From positions 123,588 to 187,587 of the forward strand of contig NZ_JABWGN010000011.1 of the NCBI RefSeq assembly GCF_013363975.1: a stretch of DNA of 64,000 nt. Direction: 5' to 3'. Positions 44,487 to 51,730 of this stretch are shown one piece after another. This DNA is from Nonomuraea montanisoli. Its GTDB lineage: Bacteria; Actinomycetota; Actinomycetes; Streptosporangiales; Streptosporangiaceae. Positions within the stretch are counted from its first letter, which is position 1, and the number at the start of each line of letters is the position of its first letter. The notes beneath the pieces were generated by a model. It was not told the origin of the DNA, did no database searches, and saw only the letters and a program-made list of their open reading frames with translations. The translations under genes were made by a program, and so were the position numbers.

Positions 44487-45782
44487 ATGACCACGAAGAC
44501 CTCGCCCGAGTCCCCGCTGCCGATCCGCACCGTCCTGCAGATGGTGGGCGGCTGGATCGGCAAGCTGGGCACGGTCTGGGTGGAGGGCCAGATCACCGAC
44601 CTGAGCGCGCGCGGCGGCACGGTGTTCCTGACGCTGCGCGACCCGGTGGCCAACGTCTCGGCCCGGGTCACCGCTCCACGCGGCGTGTACGAGGCGGCCG
44701 TGCCGCGTCCGGCCGACGGCGCCCGCGTGGTGGTCCACGTCAAGCCCGACTTCTGGGTCAACCGAGGGTCTTTCGCCTTCACCGCGCTGGAGATCAGGCC
44801 GGTCGGCGTGGGCGAGCTGCTGGCCCGGCTGGAGCGGCTGCGCCAGTTGCTGGCCGCCGAAGGGCTGTTCAACACCGACCGCAAGCGGCGGCTGCCGTTC
44901 CTGCCGGACACCGTGGGCCTGATCTGCGGTCGTGACTCCGCGGCCGAGCGCGACGTGCTGGAGAACTCCCGGCGCCGCTGGCCCGCCGTGCGCTTCAAGG
45001 TCGAGGAGGTCGCCGTCCAGGGGCCGTACGCGGTGGGCGAGGTCACCGAGGCGCTGCGGAAACTGGACGCCGACTCCTCGGTGGACGTGATCGTCATCGC
45101 CCGGGGCGGCGGCTCGCTGGAGGACCTGCTGCCGTTCTCGGACGAGACGCTGGTGCGGGCCGTGGCCGGCTGCCGTACCCCGGTGGTGAGCGCGATCGGC
45201 CACGAGCAGGACAGCCCGCTGCTGGACCTGGTGGCCGACGTGCGGGCCTCCACGCCCACCGACGCCGCCAAGAAGGTGGTGCCGGACGTCGGCGAGCAGC
45301 TCACGCTGGTGCGTCAGCTCCGCGACCGCGGGCGGCGGGTGCTGAACGGCTGGCTCGACCGGGAGATGTCGTGGCTCACGTCGGCCCGCTCGCGGCCGTC
45401 GCTGGCCGACCCGGTGCGCGAGCTCGAACGGCGCGCGGAGCAGGCGGAGGCGCTGCGCGACCGGGCCCGGCGCTCGCTGGCGGGCTCGCTCGACCGGGCC
45501 GGTGACTCGCTGACGCACCTGCGCGCCCGGCTCGTGGCGCTGTCGCCGGCCGCCACGCTCGAACGCGGCTACGCGATCGTCCAGCACCCCTCGGGCGACG
45601 TCGTACGGCTGGCCAAGGACGTCTCACCGGGAGCGCTGCTGACGATCCGCCTCACCGACGACCGTCTCTCGGTCCGCGCCCTGGGCCCGGACGCGGAGGA
45701 CTCCCCCGAGAGCCCGCAGGACCAGCCGAAGCCCGCCAGAGCCCGCAAACCCCGCACCAAGCCGGCCGCCGACCAGGGCTGA
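44487..45782 (+). CDS. xseA: Exodeoxyribonuclease VII large subunit
   Basis: The 431-residue catalytic subunit of exonuclease VII degrades single-stranded DNA from both ends. An N-terminal OB fold (about 25-110: LGTVWVEGQITDLSARGGTVFLTLRD) is followed by the catalytic domain with GRDSAAERDVL and VIVIARGGGSLEDLLPF. STPTDAA and a long helical XseB-binding region come next, and a basic tail ends it. xseB is not adjacent: it lies 1.2 kb away on the other strand, beyond a TetR/oxidoreductase pair. Confidence 0.94.
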   Translation: MTTKTSPESPLPIRTVLQMVGGWIGKLGTVWVEGQITDLSARGGTVFLTLRDPVANVSARVTAPRGVYEAAVPRPADGARVVVHVKPDFWVNRGSFAFTALEIRPVGVGELLARLERLRQLLAAEGLFNTDRKRRLPFLPDTVGLICGRDSAAERDVLENSRRRWPAVRFKVEEVAVQGPYAVGEVTEALRKLDADSSVDVIVIARGGGSLEDLLPFSDETLVRAVAGCRTPVVSAIGHEQDSPLLDLVADVRASTPTDAAKKVVPDVGEQLTLVRQLRDRGRRVLNGWLDREMSWLTSARSRPSLADPVRELERRAEQAEALRDRARRSLAGSLDRAGDSLTHLRARLVALSPAATLERGYAIVQHPSGDVVRLAKDVSPGALLTIRLTDDRLSVRALGPDAEDSPESPQDQPKPARARKPRTKPAADQG

Positions 45783-45784
45783 CG

Positions 45785-46417
45785 CTACGCCTCGGCGGGG
45801 CGCCCGCCGTGCGGGGCGTGGAGGACGGCCGCGGTCAGGGCGTCCAGCCCGGCCTTGAACGCGTCCAGCGACCTGCCGCGCTCGACGAGCTGGGAGTGGA
45901 TCAGGCGGACGTTGACGGGGGCGAGCAGGGCGTCCGCGAAGAAGCCCGCGTCGAGGTCCGGGCGCGCCTGTGCGAGCAGCGCCGCCACGTGCGTGTGGTG
46001 GATCCGGTACGGCCCGCTGTACCCCGGCGCCTTGGCCGCCGCCAGTTCGAGCTGCAGGTAGATGTCCTGCTGCGCCACCATCCGGTCCACCAGCGCCCGC
46101 AGGAAGGCGCGCAGGCGGGCGTCCGGGGGCGCGCCGGGGCCGACCGGCGGCGGCCCGGTCATGAAGGCGACCTGGAAGCGCCGCTCGTGCTCGTCGATGA
46201 GCGCCCACACCAGCCCGGTCCGGTCACCGAAGCGGCGGTAGACCGTGCCCACGCCGACGCCGGCCTCGCGGGCGACCTCGTCCAGGGAGAGCTGGTGGGC
46301 GCCGCGCTCGGCGATGAGCCGGGAGGCGACGTCGATGATGCGCCGGCGGTTGCGGGCGGCGTCGGCGCGTTCGGGCTGGGGCTGCCCGAGGACGGGCAGA
46401 GGCTCACGTCCGCACAC
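45785..46417 (-). CDS. TetR-family repressor next to Ddn-like gene
   Basis: The 210-residue protein has a TetR HTH at about 20-65 (IIDVASRLIAERGAHQLSLDEVAREAGVGVGTVYRRFGDR) and a helical ligand-binding domain. It is divergent from the Ddn-like oxidoreductase, and two CGGA-N6-TCCG palindromes lie between them (46461 and 46498). It therefore very probably controls that gene and itself. The GTG at 46417 was chosen because TATGCT stands 6 nt upstream; a longer reading from 46492 would run through both the promoter and an operator. Convergent with xseA, 2 bp apart. Confidence 0.88.
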   Translation of the reverse strand: MCGREPLPVLGQPQPERADAARNRRRIIDVASRLIAERGAHQLSLDEVAREAGVGVGTVYRRFGDRTGLVWALIDEHERRFQVAFMTGPPPVGPGAPPDARLRAFLRALVDRMVAQQDIYLQLELAAAKAPGYSGPYRIHHTHVAALLAQARPDLDAGFFADALLAPVNVRLIHSQLVERGRSLDAFKAGLDALTAAVLHAPHGGRPAEA

Positions 46418-46423
46418 GCGCAG

Positions 46424-46429
46424 AGCATA
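46424..46429 (-). promoter_or_regulatory. Leaderless -10 box (TATGCT)
   Basis: TATGCT lies 6 nt before the TetR GTG. Confidence 0.55.
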
Positions 46430-46460
46430 CCTCCGCCTTCTCCCCGGAACAGCTTGTAAC

Positions 46461-46474
46461 CGGAATTTTCTCCG
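46461..46474. promoter_or_regulatory. TetR operator 1 (CGGA-N6-TCCG)
   Basis: A 14-bp palindrome in the divergent spacer. With flanks (46458-46474) it forms a 15/17 inverted copy of the second site. Confidence 0.65.
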
Positions 46475-46497
46475 CTTAGGCTGGGCTGACATACAAA

Positions 46498-46511
46498 CGG
46501 AGAAGTTTCCG
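46498..46511. promoter_or_regulatory. TetR operator 2 (CGGA-N6-TCCG)
   Basis: The second palindrome, centre 37 bp from the first. It lies between the presumed oxidoreductase promoter and its ribosome-binding site. Confidence 0.65.
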
Positions 46512-46528
46512 GTTCAAGGAGCACGGTC

Positions 46529-46942
46529 ATGGCCAACGATTTCAACCAGCAGGTGATCGACGAGTTCCGCGCCAACGGCGGCAAGGTCGGCGGGATGTTC
46601 GAGGGCGCCCCTCTGGTGCTGCTGACCACCACGGGCAGGAAGAGCGGCAAGCAGGTCACCACGCCGGTGATGTACCTGAAGGACGGCGAGCGGGTGATCG
46701 TGATCGCGTCCTACGCGGGCGCGGACCACCACCCCGCCTGGTACCTCAACCTGGTCGCCCACCCCGAGGCCACGGCCGAGATCGGCACCGAGACGTACCA
46801 CGCCAAGGCCGAGGTCGTGGAGGGCGAGGAGCGCGACCGGCTCTACGCCCGGATGGTGGAGCAGGCCCCGGGGTTCGCCGAGTACCAGGAGAAGACCGAG
46901 CGCCGCATCCCCGTCGTCGCCCTCGACCTTCAGCCCGCCTGA
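46529..46942 (+). CDS. Deazaflavin (F420)-dependent nitroreductase, Ddn family
   Basis: The 137-residue split-barrel protein of the Ddn/FDOR family uses F420H2 for reduction of quinones or nitroaromatics. Family features: GGMFEGAPLVLLTTTGRKSGKQVTTPVMYL, VIVIASYAGADHHPAWYLNLVAHPEATAEIG and YQEKTERRIPVVAL. An ATG preceded by AAGGAGC. Controlled by the divergent TetR. It stands inside what would otherwise be an xseA-xseB neighbourhood, so this pair is probably an insertion in that conserved block. Confidence 0.92.
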   Translation: MANDFNQQVIDEFRANGGKVGGMFEGAPLVLLTTTGRKSGKQVTTPVMYLKDGERVIVIASYAGADHHPAWYLNLVAHPEATAEIGTETYHAKAEVVEGEERDRLYARMVEQAPGFAEYQEKTERRIPVVALDLQPA

Positions 46943-46974
46943 CACCGGCCTGCCGGAGGACGGCGGGAGAGGGG

Positions 46975-47211
46975 CTAGAAGGGGGCGTCGTCGTCGCGGG
47001 CGGCGCCCGCCTCGGTGCGGCGGGCCATCGCGGCGGCGAGCTTGACCCTGGCCCCCTGCAGCCACTCCTCGCAGATCGCGGCCAGCTTCTCGCCCCGCTC
47101 CCACAGCTCGATCGACTGCTCCAGGGTGAGCCCGCCGGTCTCCAGGCGGCGCACCACCTCGGTCAGCTCCTCGCGGGCCTGCTCGTATGAGGGCGTCTTC
47201 TCGTCTGCCAC
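46975..47211 (-). CDS. xseB: Exodeoxyribonuclease VII small subunit
   Basis: The 78-residue XseB is a helical hairpin (SYEQAREELTEVVRRLETGGLTLEQSIELWERGEKLAAICEEWLQ) that binds XseA to form exonuclease VII. It is separated from xseA and inverted relative to it. The GTG start has TAGGGT 6 nt upstream and no ribosome-binding site. Confidence 0.92.
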   Translation of the reverse strand: MADEKTPSYEQAREELTEVVRRLETGGLTLEQSIELWERGEKLAAICEEWLQGARVKLAAAMARRTEAGAARDDDAPF

Positions 47212-47217
47212 GTCACC

Positions 47218-47223
47218 ACCCTA
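47218..47223 (-). promoter_or_regulatory. Leaderless -10 box of xseB (TAGGGT)
   Basis: TAGGGT lies 6 nt before the xseB GTG. Confidence 0.55.
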
Positions 47224-47283
47224 GAGTCACGGGCGCGCGGACGAGCCAAGCCCCGCCGCTCCGCCTGCCCCGGGGCGACCGGG

Positions 47284-47814
47284 TCAGCTCTTCGGGCGCT
47301 GCTGGAGCGCGGCCGCCAGCTCGCCGAGCTCGGGCCAGTCGGCCGTGCCCGTGACCACGAGCGTCACGTCCGGCAGGACGCGCACCAGCGACCGCTGCTT
47401 CTTGTCCTCACGGAAGCGGCGCTCCCACGTCTGCCCGGCGACCTGCTGGCCGCCGATCGCCTTGTCGGTGTTGGCCATGCGGCTGGCGAAGCCGGCCGCC
47501 GGCTTCTCGTCGCTCTGCATCAGCATGGCGTGCTCGCGCTTGGCGGTGGCGTAGCCGATGGAAAGGACCTGCGCGCCGCTCTCCCCCTTGGCGATGCGGT
47601 TGCTGTTGGGGATCCAGCCGGCCGGGTCCTGCTTGGGGGCCCACACCTGGTACGGCACGGTGCGGGCGAAGTTGGCGACGGTGATCGAGTAGTCGCGCCG
47701 GGGGATGTGCTCCTGGCGGCTCTGCGGTGCGACCAGCAGGAACAGGCCCGCCGCCCCCAGGCAGACGAACAGCGCTACCGCGTAGCCGTAGAACCCCTCA
47801 GTGAACCGTCGCAC
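47284..47814 (-). CDS. DUF4245 membrane-anchored protein
   Basis: The 176-residue protein has a short cytoplasmic N-terminus (VRRFTEGFYGYA), one helix at about 12-34, and an extracytoplasmic domain. That domain fits DUF4245: DYSITVANFARTVPYQVWAP, GWIPNSNRI, GYATAKREHAMLMQSD and VTLVVTGTADWPELGELAAAL. In mycobacteria and relatives this family sits beside glpX and xseAB; function is unknown. The GTG has no ribosome-binding site. TAATCT lies 8 nt upstream, its TAA being the stop of the preceding TetR gene. Confidence 0.85.
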   Translation of the reverse strand: MRRFTEGFYGYAVALFVCLGAAGLFLLVAPQSRQEHIPRRDYSITVANFARTVPYQVWAPKQDPAGWIPNSNRIAKGESGAQVLSIGYATAKREHAMLMQSDEKPAAGFASRMANTDKAIGGQQVAGQTWERRFREDKKQRSLVRVLPDVTLVVTGTADWPELGELAAALQQRPKS

Positions 47815-47822
47815 ACCTGGCG

Positions 47823-47828
47823 AGATTA
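47823..47828 (-). promoter_or_regulatory. -10 box TAATCT overlapping TetR stop
   Basis: TAATCT lies 8 nt before the DUF4245 GTG. The first three bases are the TAA of the TetR gene. Confidence 0.55.
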
Positions 47829-48437
47829 CCCGTTGGCCGCACCGGTCGCCGAAGCGGCCGGTCGGATCTGGCCGATGATGGCGAGCACGTCCTCGGCCAG
47901 GTCGCGGTCGCCGGTGCGCACGACCTCCGACACCGCCGCCGCGAGCGCGCCCGTGATCACCACGACCAGCGCGCCCTCGTCGTCGTCGAACAGGGCGGCG
48001 TTGCGCTCGGCCCACTTGCGCAGCCGGTCGCGCATGACCACCTCGAAGCCGGGCGGCCCGTCGCCGCGCAGGAACAGCGCGGCCACCTCGCGCTCCTCCA
48101 GGCACCCGTCGAGGTAGGCCCGGGCCGCGCGGATGAACACCTTCATCGGGTCGCTCTCGCCCTCGGCGCGCGCCTCGCGCGCGGCCTGGCTGGTGCGCTG
48201 GGCCTGCTTGGCCTGGAACTCCTCGAACAGCGTGAGATAGAGGTCGGCCTTGCCGGAGAAGTGGTGGTAGAGGCTGCCCACGCTGGCCTCGGCCCGGCCC
48301 ACGACGTCGGTGACGCCGGCCTCGGCGAAGCCCTTGGACACGAAGACCTCTTTGGCGGCCTTGAGTAGCGCGGTGCGCGTGGCAGCGCCCCGCTCGGAGG
48401 TGCGGGCTGTGACCGGCTGTTCCACATCGCTGCTCAT
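47826..48437 (-). CDS. TetR-family regulator
   Basis: The 203-residue regulator has an HTH at about 20-65 (LLKAAKEVFVSKGFAEAGVTDVVGRAEASVGSLYHHFSGK), then a helical effector domain. The target is not evident: it lies upstream of DUF4245 on the same strand and is divergent from the DUF4440 gene (182 bp apart). The ATG is preceded by TAATGT at 7 nt. An upstream in-frame start at 48563 overlaps the promoter and was rejected. Confidence 0.87.
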   Translation of the reverse strand: MSSDVEQPVTARTSERGAATRTALLKAAKEVFVSKGFAEAGVTDVVGRAEASVGSLYHHFSGKADLYLTLFEEFQAKQAQRTSQAAREARAEGESDPMKVFIRAARAYLDGCLEEREVAALFLRGDGPPGFEVVMRDRLRKWAERNAALFDDDEGALVVVITGALAAAVSEVVRTGDRDLAEDVLAIIGQIRPAASATGAANG

Positions 48438-48444
48438 GGCAGGC

Positions 48445-48450
48445 ACATTA
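48445..48450 (-). promoter_or_regulatory. Leaderless -10 box (TAATGT)
   Basis: TAATGT lies 7 nt before the TetR ATG. The overlapping GATAAT is an equally good hexamer 9 nt away. Confidence 0.5.
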
Positions 48451-48618
48451 TCCTCCGCTGTCCGGGGATACATGGACAACCGGCATCCACCCGGCCGGGG
48501 TACACGGACGTGGCCTCCGGGACGGCTCGGCGCCGTCGCCGCGCACCCCCGGCTTGTCGGCACGACGGCGTCACGAGATCATCGGGCGCCAGGCGTTCCA
48601 CCCGTGGGAGGGGTACCC

Positions 48619-49023
48619 GTGCCGGAGGTCAAGGCCGAGATCGACGAGCTCATGCGCGCCTTCATGGGGGCGTTCACCAACACGGGCGGCGCGCGGCCGG
48701 ACGTCGACGTCGTCCGCGAGCTCTTCATCCCGCAAGGAATGATCATCAAGAACGTCGGGGACGAGCTGGTGGTCTACGACCTGGACGCGTTCATCGACCC
48801 CCGGAAGAAGATCCTCACCGACGGAACGCTGACCGGGTTCTCCGAGTGGGAGGTCGCCGAGCGGACCGAGATCTTCGGGTCGATCGCCCACCGGTTCAGC
48901 GAGTACCGGAAGTCGGGCTTCCTGGACGGCGAGTGGTTCGAGGGCTCCGGCCACAAGACGACCCAGTTCGTCCGGACGCCCGTCGGTTGGCGCATGAGCT
49001 CGATGGCCTGGGACGACGTGTAG
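48619..49023 (+). CDS. DUF4440/SnoaL-like NTF2-fold protein
   Basis: The 134-residue protein has an NTF2-like pattern: helices at the start (EIDELMRAFMGAFTN), RELFIPQGMIIKNVGDELVVYDLDAFIDPRKKIL, and C-terminal strands ending FVRTPVGWRMSSMAWDDV. Such proteins are small-molecule enzymes or binding domains; nothing fixes the role here. GTG start with GGGAGGGG about 6 bases ahead. 84 bp before glpX on the same strand. Confidence 0.8.
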   Translation: MPEVKAEIDELMRAFMGAFTNTGGARPDVDVVRELFIPQGMIIKNVGDELVVYDLDAFIDPRKKILTDGTLTGFSEWEVAERTEIFGSIAHRFSEYRKSGFLDGEWFEGSGHKTTQFVRTPVGWRMSSMAWDDV

Positions 49024-49107
49024 ACGCGTTCACGCGGCCCATTTCTCGGGTGACCTTGGGTACCTGACTACCATCGAGTCAGTTGTCCACGAGGAGGGCC
49101 CGCCATC

Positions 49108-50142
49108 ATGTCCGATCAGACGACCGTACCCCCAGCGCTGGCGACGGGTGAGCACGCCCCCGACCGCAACCTCGCCCTGGAGCTGGTACGCGTCACCGAG
49201 GCGGCCGCGATGGCCGCCGCCCGCTGGGTCGGCCGGGGCGACAAGAACGGGGCGGACGGCGCCGCGGTCAACGCGATGCGCCAACTGATCAACACGGTGT
49301 CCATGAACGGCGTCGTCGTCATCGGCGAGGGTGAGAAGGACGACGCCCCGATGCTGTTCAACGGCGAGCACGTGGGCGACGGCAGCGGGCCCGACTGCGA
49401 CGTGGCCGTCGACCCCATCGACGGCACCCGGCTGACGGCGCTCGGCATGCCCGACGCCGTGTCGGTGATCGCGGTGAGCGAGCGCGGCTCGATGTACGAC
49501 CCGTCGGCCGTCTTCTACATGGAGAAGCTGGTCACCGGGCCGGAGGCGGCCGACGTGGTGGACATCGAGGCGCCGGTCGCGGCCAACATCGCGGCGGTGG
49601 CCCGGGCCAAGGGCTGCTCGGCCTCCGACGTCACGGTCGTGGTGCTCGACCGGCCCCGGCACGACCAGCTCGTCAAGGAGATCAGGGAGACCGGGGCGCG
49701 CATCAAGTTCATCGTGGACGGCGACGTGGCGGGCGCCATCATGGCCGGCCGCGTCGGCACGGGCATCGACCTGATGATGGGCATCGGCGGCACCCCCGAG
49801 GGCATCGTGGCGGCGTGCGCGCTCAAGTGCCTGGGCGGCGTGATCCAGGGCAAGCTGTGGCCGCGCGACGACGCCGAGCGCGGGCGGGCCGTCGACGCCG
49901 GGCACGACCTCGACAAGGTGCTCACCACCAACGACCTGGTCCGCTCCGACGACGTGTTCTTCGCCGCGACCGGCATCACGCAGGGCGAGCTGATGCAGGG
50001 CGTGCGCTACGGCAAGGGCGTGGCGATGACCAGCTCGCTGGTCATGCGCGGGCGCTCGGGCACGATCCGCAAGGTCGACAGCGAGCACCAGCTCTGGAAG
50101 CTGCGCGCCTACAGCGCGATCAACTTCGACACCGCGGGCTGA
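49108..50142 (+). CDS. glpX: Class II fructose-1,6-bisphosphatase
   Basis: The 344-residue GlpX makes fructose 6-phosphate in gluconeogenesis, and is the main FBPase of actinobacteria. GEGEKDDAPMLFNGE and DVAVDPIDGTRLTA give metal and active-site residues. GGTPEGIVAACALKCLGG is a family signature. An ATG with GAGGAGGG upstream. The last 17 bp are repeated just after the stop, and a hairpin follows. Confidence 0.95.
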   Translation: MSDQTTVPPALATGEHAPDRNLALELVRVTEAAAMAAARWVGRGDKNGADGAAVNAMRQLINTVSMNGVVVIGEGEKDDAPMLFNGEHVGDGSGPDCDVAVDPIDGTRLTALGMPDAVSVIAVSERGSMYDPSAVFYMEKLVTGPEAADVVDIEAPVAANIAAVARAKGCSASDVTVVVLDRPRHDQLVKEIRETGARIKFIVDGDVAGAIMAGRVGTGIDLMMGIGGTPEGIVAACALKCLGGVIQGKLWPRDDAERGRAVDAGHDLDKVLTTNDLVRSDDVFFAATGITQGELMQGVRYGKGVAMTSSLVMRGRSGTIRKVDSEHQLWKLRAYSAINFDTAG

Positions 50143-50170
50143 GGCCGCGGGCGACTTCGACACCGCGGGC
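50123..50170. repeat. Duplicated glpX tail (31-bp period)
   Basis: The 17 bp at 50123-50139, coding the last residues of GlpX, recur exactly at 50154-50170 beyond the stop codon. The flanking CCGCGGGC/CCCGCGGG is also similar. Confidence 0.75.
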
Positions 50171-50181
50171 CGAACCCGCGG
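50163..50181. terminator. Hairpin terminator between glpX and DUF1707 gene
   Basis: A perfect 7-bp stem (50163-50169 with 50175-50181) has a 5-nt loop, between convergent genes. Confidence 0.6.
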
Positions 50182-50195
50182 GCGCCCGGGCTCCG

Positions 50196-50843
50196 TCAGC
50201 GGCGGCGCTTGCGGCGGGGTGGCTCCTTGACCTTGACGTCGCCGGCGAAGTTGGTGGTGCGCACCTCGACCACGGGCGCGCCCGGCTCGGTGGGCTGCTT
50301 GGTCAGCCGTACGGTCTTGTCCTTGGTCACCCGGATGACCTCCAGGTCCTCCGGCACGTGGATCTCCAGCCCGCCGAAGACGAGCGTGGCGTTGATGACG
50401 ATGCGCCGGTTCTGGAGGATGGCGTCGCGCAGGTCGAGCTTGGTCGTGCCGAACATGGCGGTCACGTCCAGCTCGGCCGGCACCACCCAGCGCCCGCCGC
50501 GCTGCTCCTGCTTGAAGAACGCCGACACCGGCCGGCCGTCGAGCCGCAGCGGCTGCTCGTCGGCCGGGAGCAGGTCGGCGGTCAGGTCCACGAGGTCGCC
50601 GAGGGTGCGGGCGGAGTAGACGATCCCGAGCCGCTCCTCCAGCTCCTCCAGGGTGATCCGGCCGTCGGCGTGGGCGTCCTGGAGCACCTGCGCCACGCGC
50701 TCGCGGTCGTCGTCGGAGGCGCGCAGCTCCTGCGGCTGGGGAGTGTCGGGCCTGGCGGGGCGCCGGGCGCTGATCCACTCCTCGGCCAGTCGCTCGCCGA
50801 CCTCCTGCAGGCGGGGCAGCCAGGCTCCCGGGCGCTCGTTCAC
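50196..50843 (-). CDS. DUF1707 / LiaF-like cell-envelope protein
   Basis: The 215-residue protein has a DUF1707 (SHOCT-like) domain at about 40-92 (RASDDDRERVAQVLQDAHADGRITLEELEERL) and a C-terminal beta-strand domain like that of LiaF/cell-wall-active antibiotic response proteins (about 120-200: ELDVTAMFGTTKLDLRDA, INATLVFGGLEIHVPEDLEV). It ends in PPRRKRRR. No membrane helix is evident, so it is cytoplasmic or peripheral. The GTG start has TATCGT 6 nt upstream. Confidence 0.85.
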   Translation of the reverse strand: MNERPGAWLPRLQEVGERLAEEWISARRPARPDTPQPQELRASDDDRERVAQVLQDAHADGRITLEELEERLGIVYSARTLGDLVDLTADLLPADEQPLRLDGRPVSAFFKQEQRGGRWVVPAELDVTAMFGTTKLDLRDAILQNRRIVINATLVFGGLEIHVPEDLEVIRVTKDKTVRLTKQPTEPGAPVVEVRTTNFAGDVKVKEPPRRKRRR

Positions 50844-50849
50844 ATCTCG

Positions 50850-50855
50850 ACGATA
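50850..50855 (-). promoter_or_regulatory. Leaderless -10 box (TATCGT)
   Basis: TATCGT lies 6 nt before the GTG of the DUF1707 gene. Confidence 0.5.
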
Positions 50856-50934
50856 TCCGGCGCAAGGCCCGCGTGCTGGCCGCCGCGGGTCCGGCCAAGG
50901 TGACGAGTCCGTACGAGTCCTGGTTTCGTACGGT

Positions 50935-50964
50935 CATGGGCGGCCATGGGCGGCCATGGGCGGA
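50935..50964. repeat. Three 10-bp repeats (catgggcggc type)
   Basis: Three near-identical decamers lie upstream of the DUF998 gene. Each contains an ATG, which makes the start ambiguous. Confidence 0.7.
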
Positions 50965-51036
50965 ATCCGGCGGCGGGCTCGCCCGTTGACCGGAGCAAGG
51001 CACGCCGCCCGGCGGCGGCCCGGAGGGAGGCGGCTG

Positions 51037-51669
51037 GTGCGGCAGGCGGCGCGATGGGGGCTCGGCGCGGTGGGCGCCGGCGTGGCGGTGGTCGCCGGTC
51101 TGGACCTGGCCGGGGCCGGGACCGGCGAGATCAACCCGCTGCGCAGGACCATCAGCGAGCACGGCCTCGGCACGTACGGCTGGGTCTTCGGCCTCGGCGT
51201 CGCGCTGCTCGCGGCGGGGTCGGCGGCCATCGGCGTCGCGCTGGCCCGCACCCGGCTCGCGGGCGTGCTCGGCACGCTCGCGCTGATGGCGTGGAGCGTC
51301 GGGCTGCTGGTGACGGCCTGGTTCCCCAAGCACGACTGGTCGGTCGGCCCGAGCCTGAGCGGCAGCATCCACCGGGTGGGGAGCCTGGTGGCGTTCCTCA
51401 GCCTGCCGGTGGCGGCGCTGGTCATCGCCCGCCCCTGGCGGCACGCCGGGCGGCGCGGTCCGGCGCTGGCCGCCTTCGGCCTGGGCCTGGGCTCGGTGCT
51501 GTGGGTCGTGGGCATCGTCGCGGTGGTGCTGGTGGGGGCGCGCAGCGGCCTGGCGTGGTGGCAGGTCATGCCGCTCGGCCTGGTGGAACGCGGTCTGGCC
51601 GCCACGGAGGTGGCCGCCGTGGTGGCTCTGGGTGCGTGCGCCCTGGCGAAAGGGCCGGTCGAACGCTAA
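51037..51669 (+). CDS. DUF998 membrane protein
   Basis: The 210-residue protein has six predicted helices and the DUF998 opening NPLRRTISEHGLGTYGWVF, followed by AWFPKHDW and GSIHRVGSLVAFLSLP. Its function is unknown. GTG at 51037 is preferred, with GGAGGGAGG about 6 bases upstream; ATG 50956 in the decamer repeat would give 237 residues with a basic N-terminus. Confidence 0.8.
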   Translation: MRQAARWGLGAVGAGVAVVAGLDLAGAGTGEINPLRRTISEHGLGTYGWVFGLGVALLAAGSAAIGVALARTRLAGVLGTLALMAWSVGLLVTAWFPKHDWSVGPSLSGSIHRVGSLVAFLSLPVAALVIARPWRHAGRRGPALAAFGLGLGSVLWVVGIVAVVLVGARSGLAWWQVMPLGLVERGLAATEVAAVVALGACALAKGPVER

Positions 51670-51730
51670 CCTGACCGCGCCTCACGTTTGCTGGACCCCC
51701 CGCGCTCAACCCCCCCACATGGAGGCCGCC

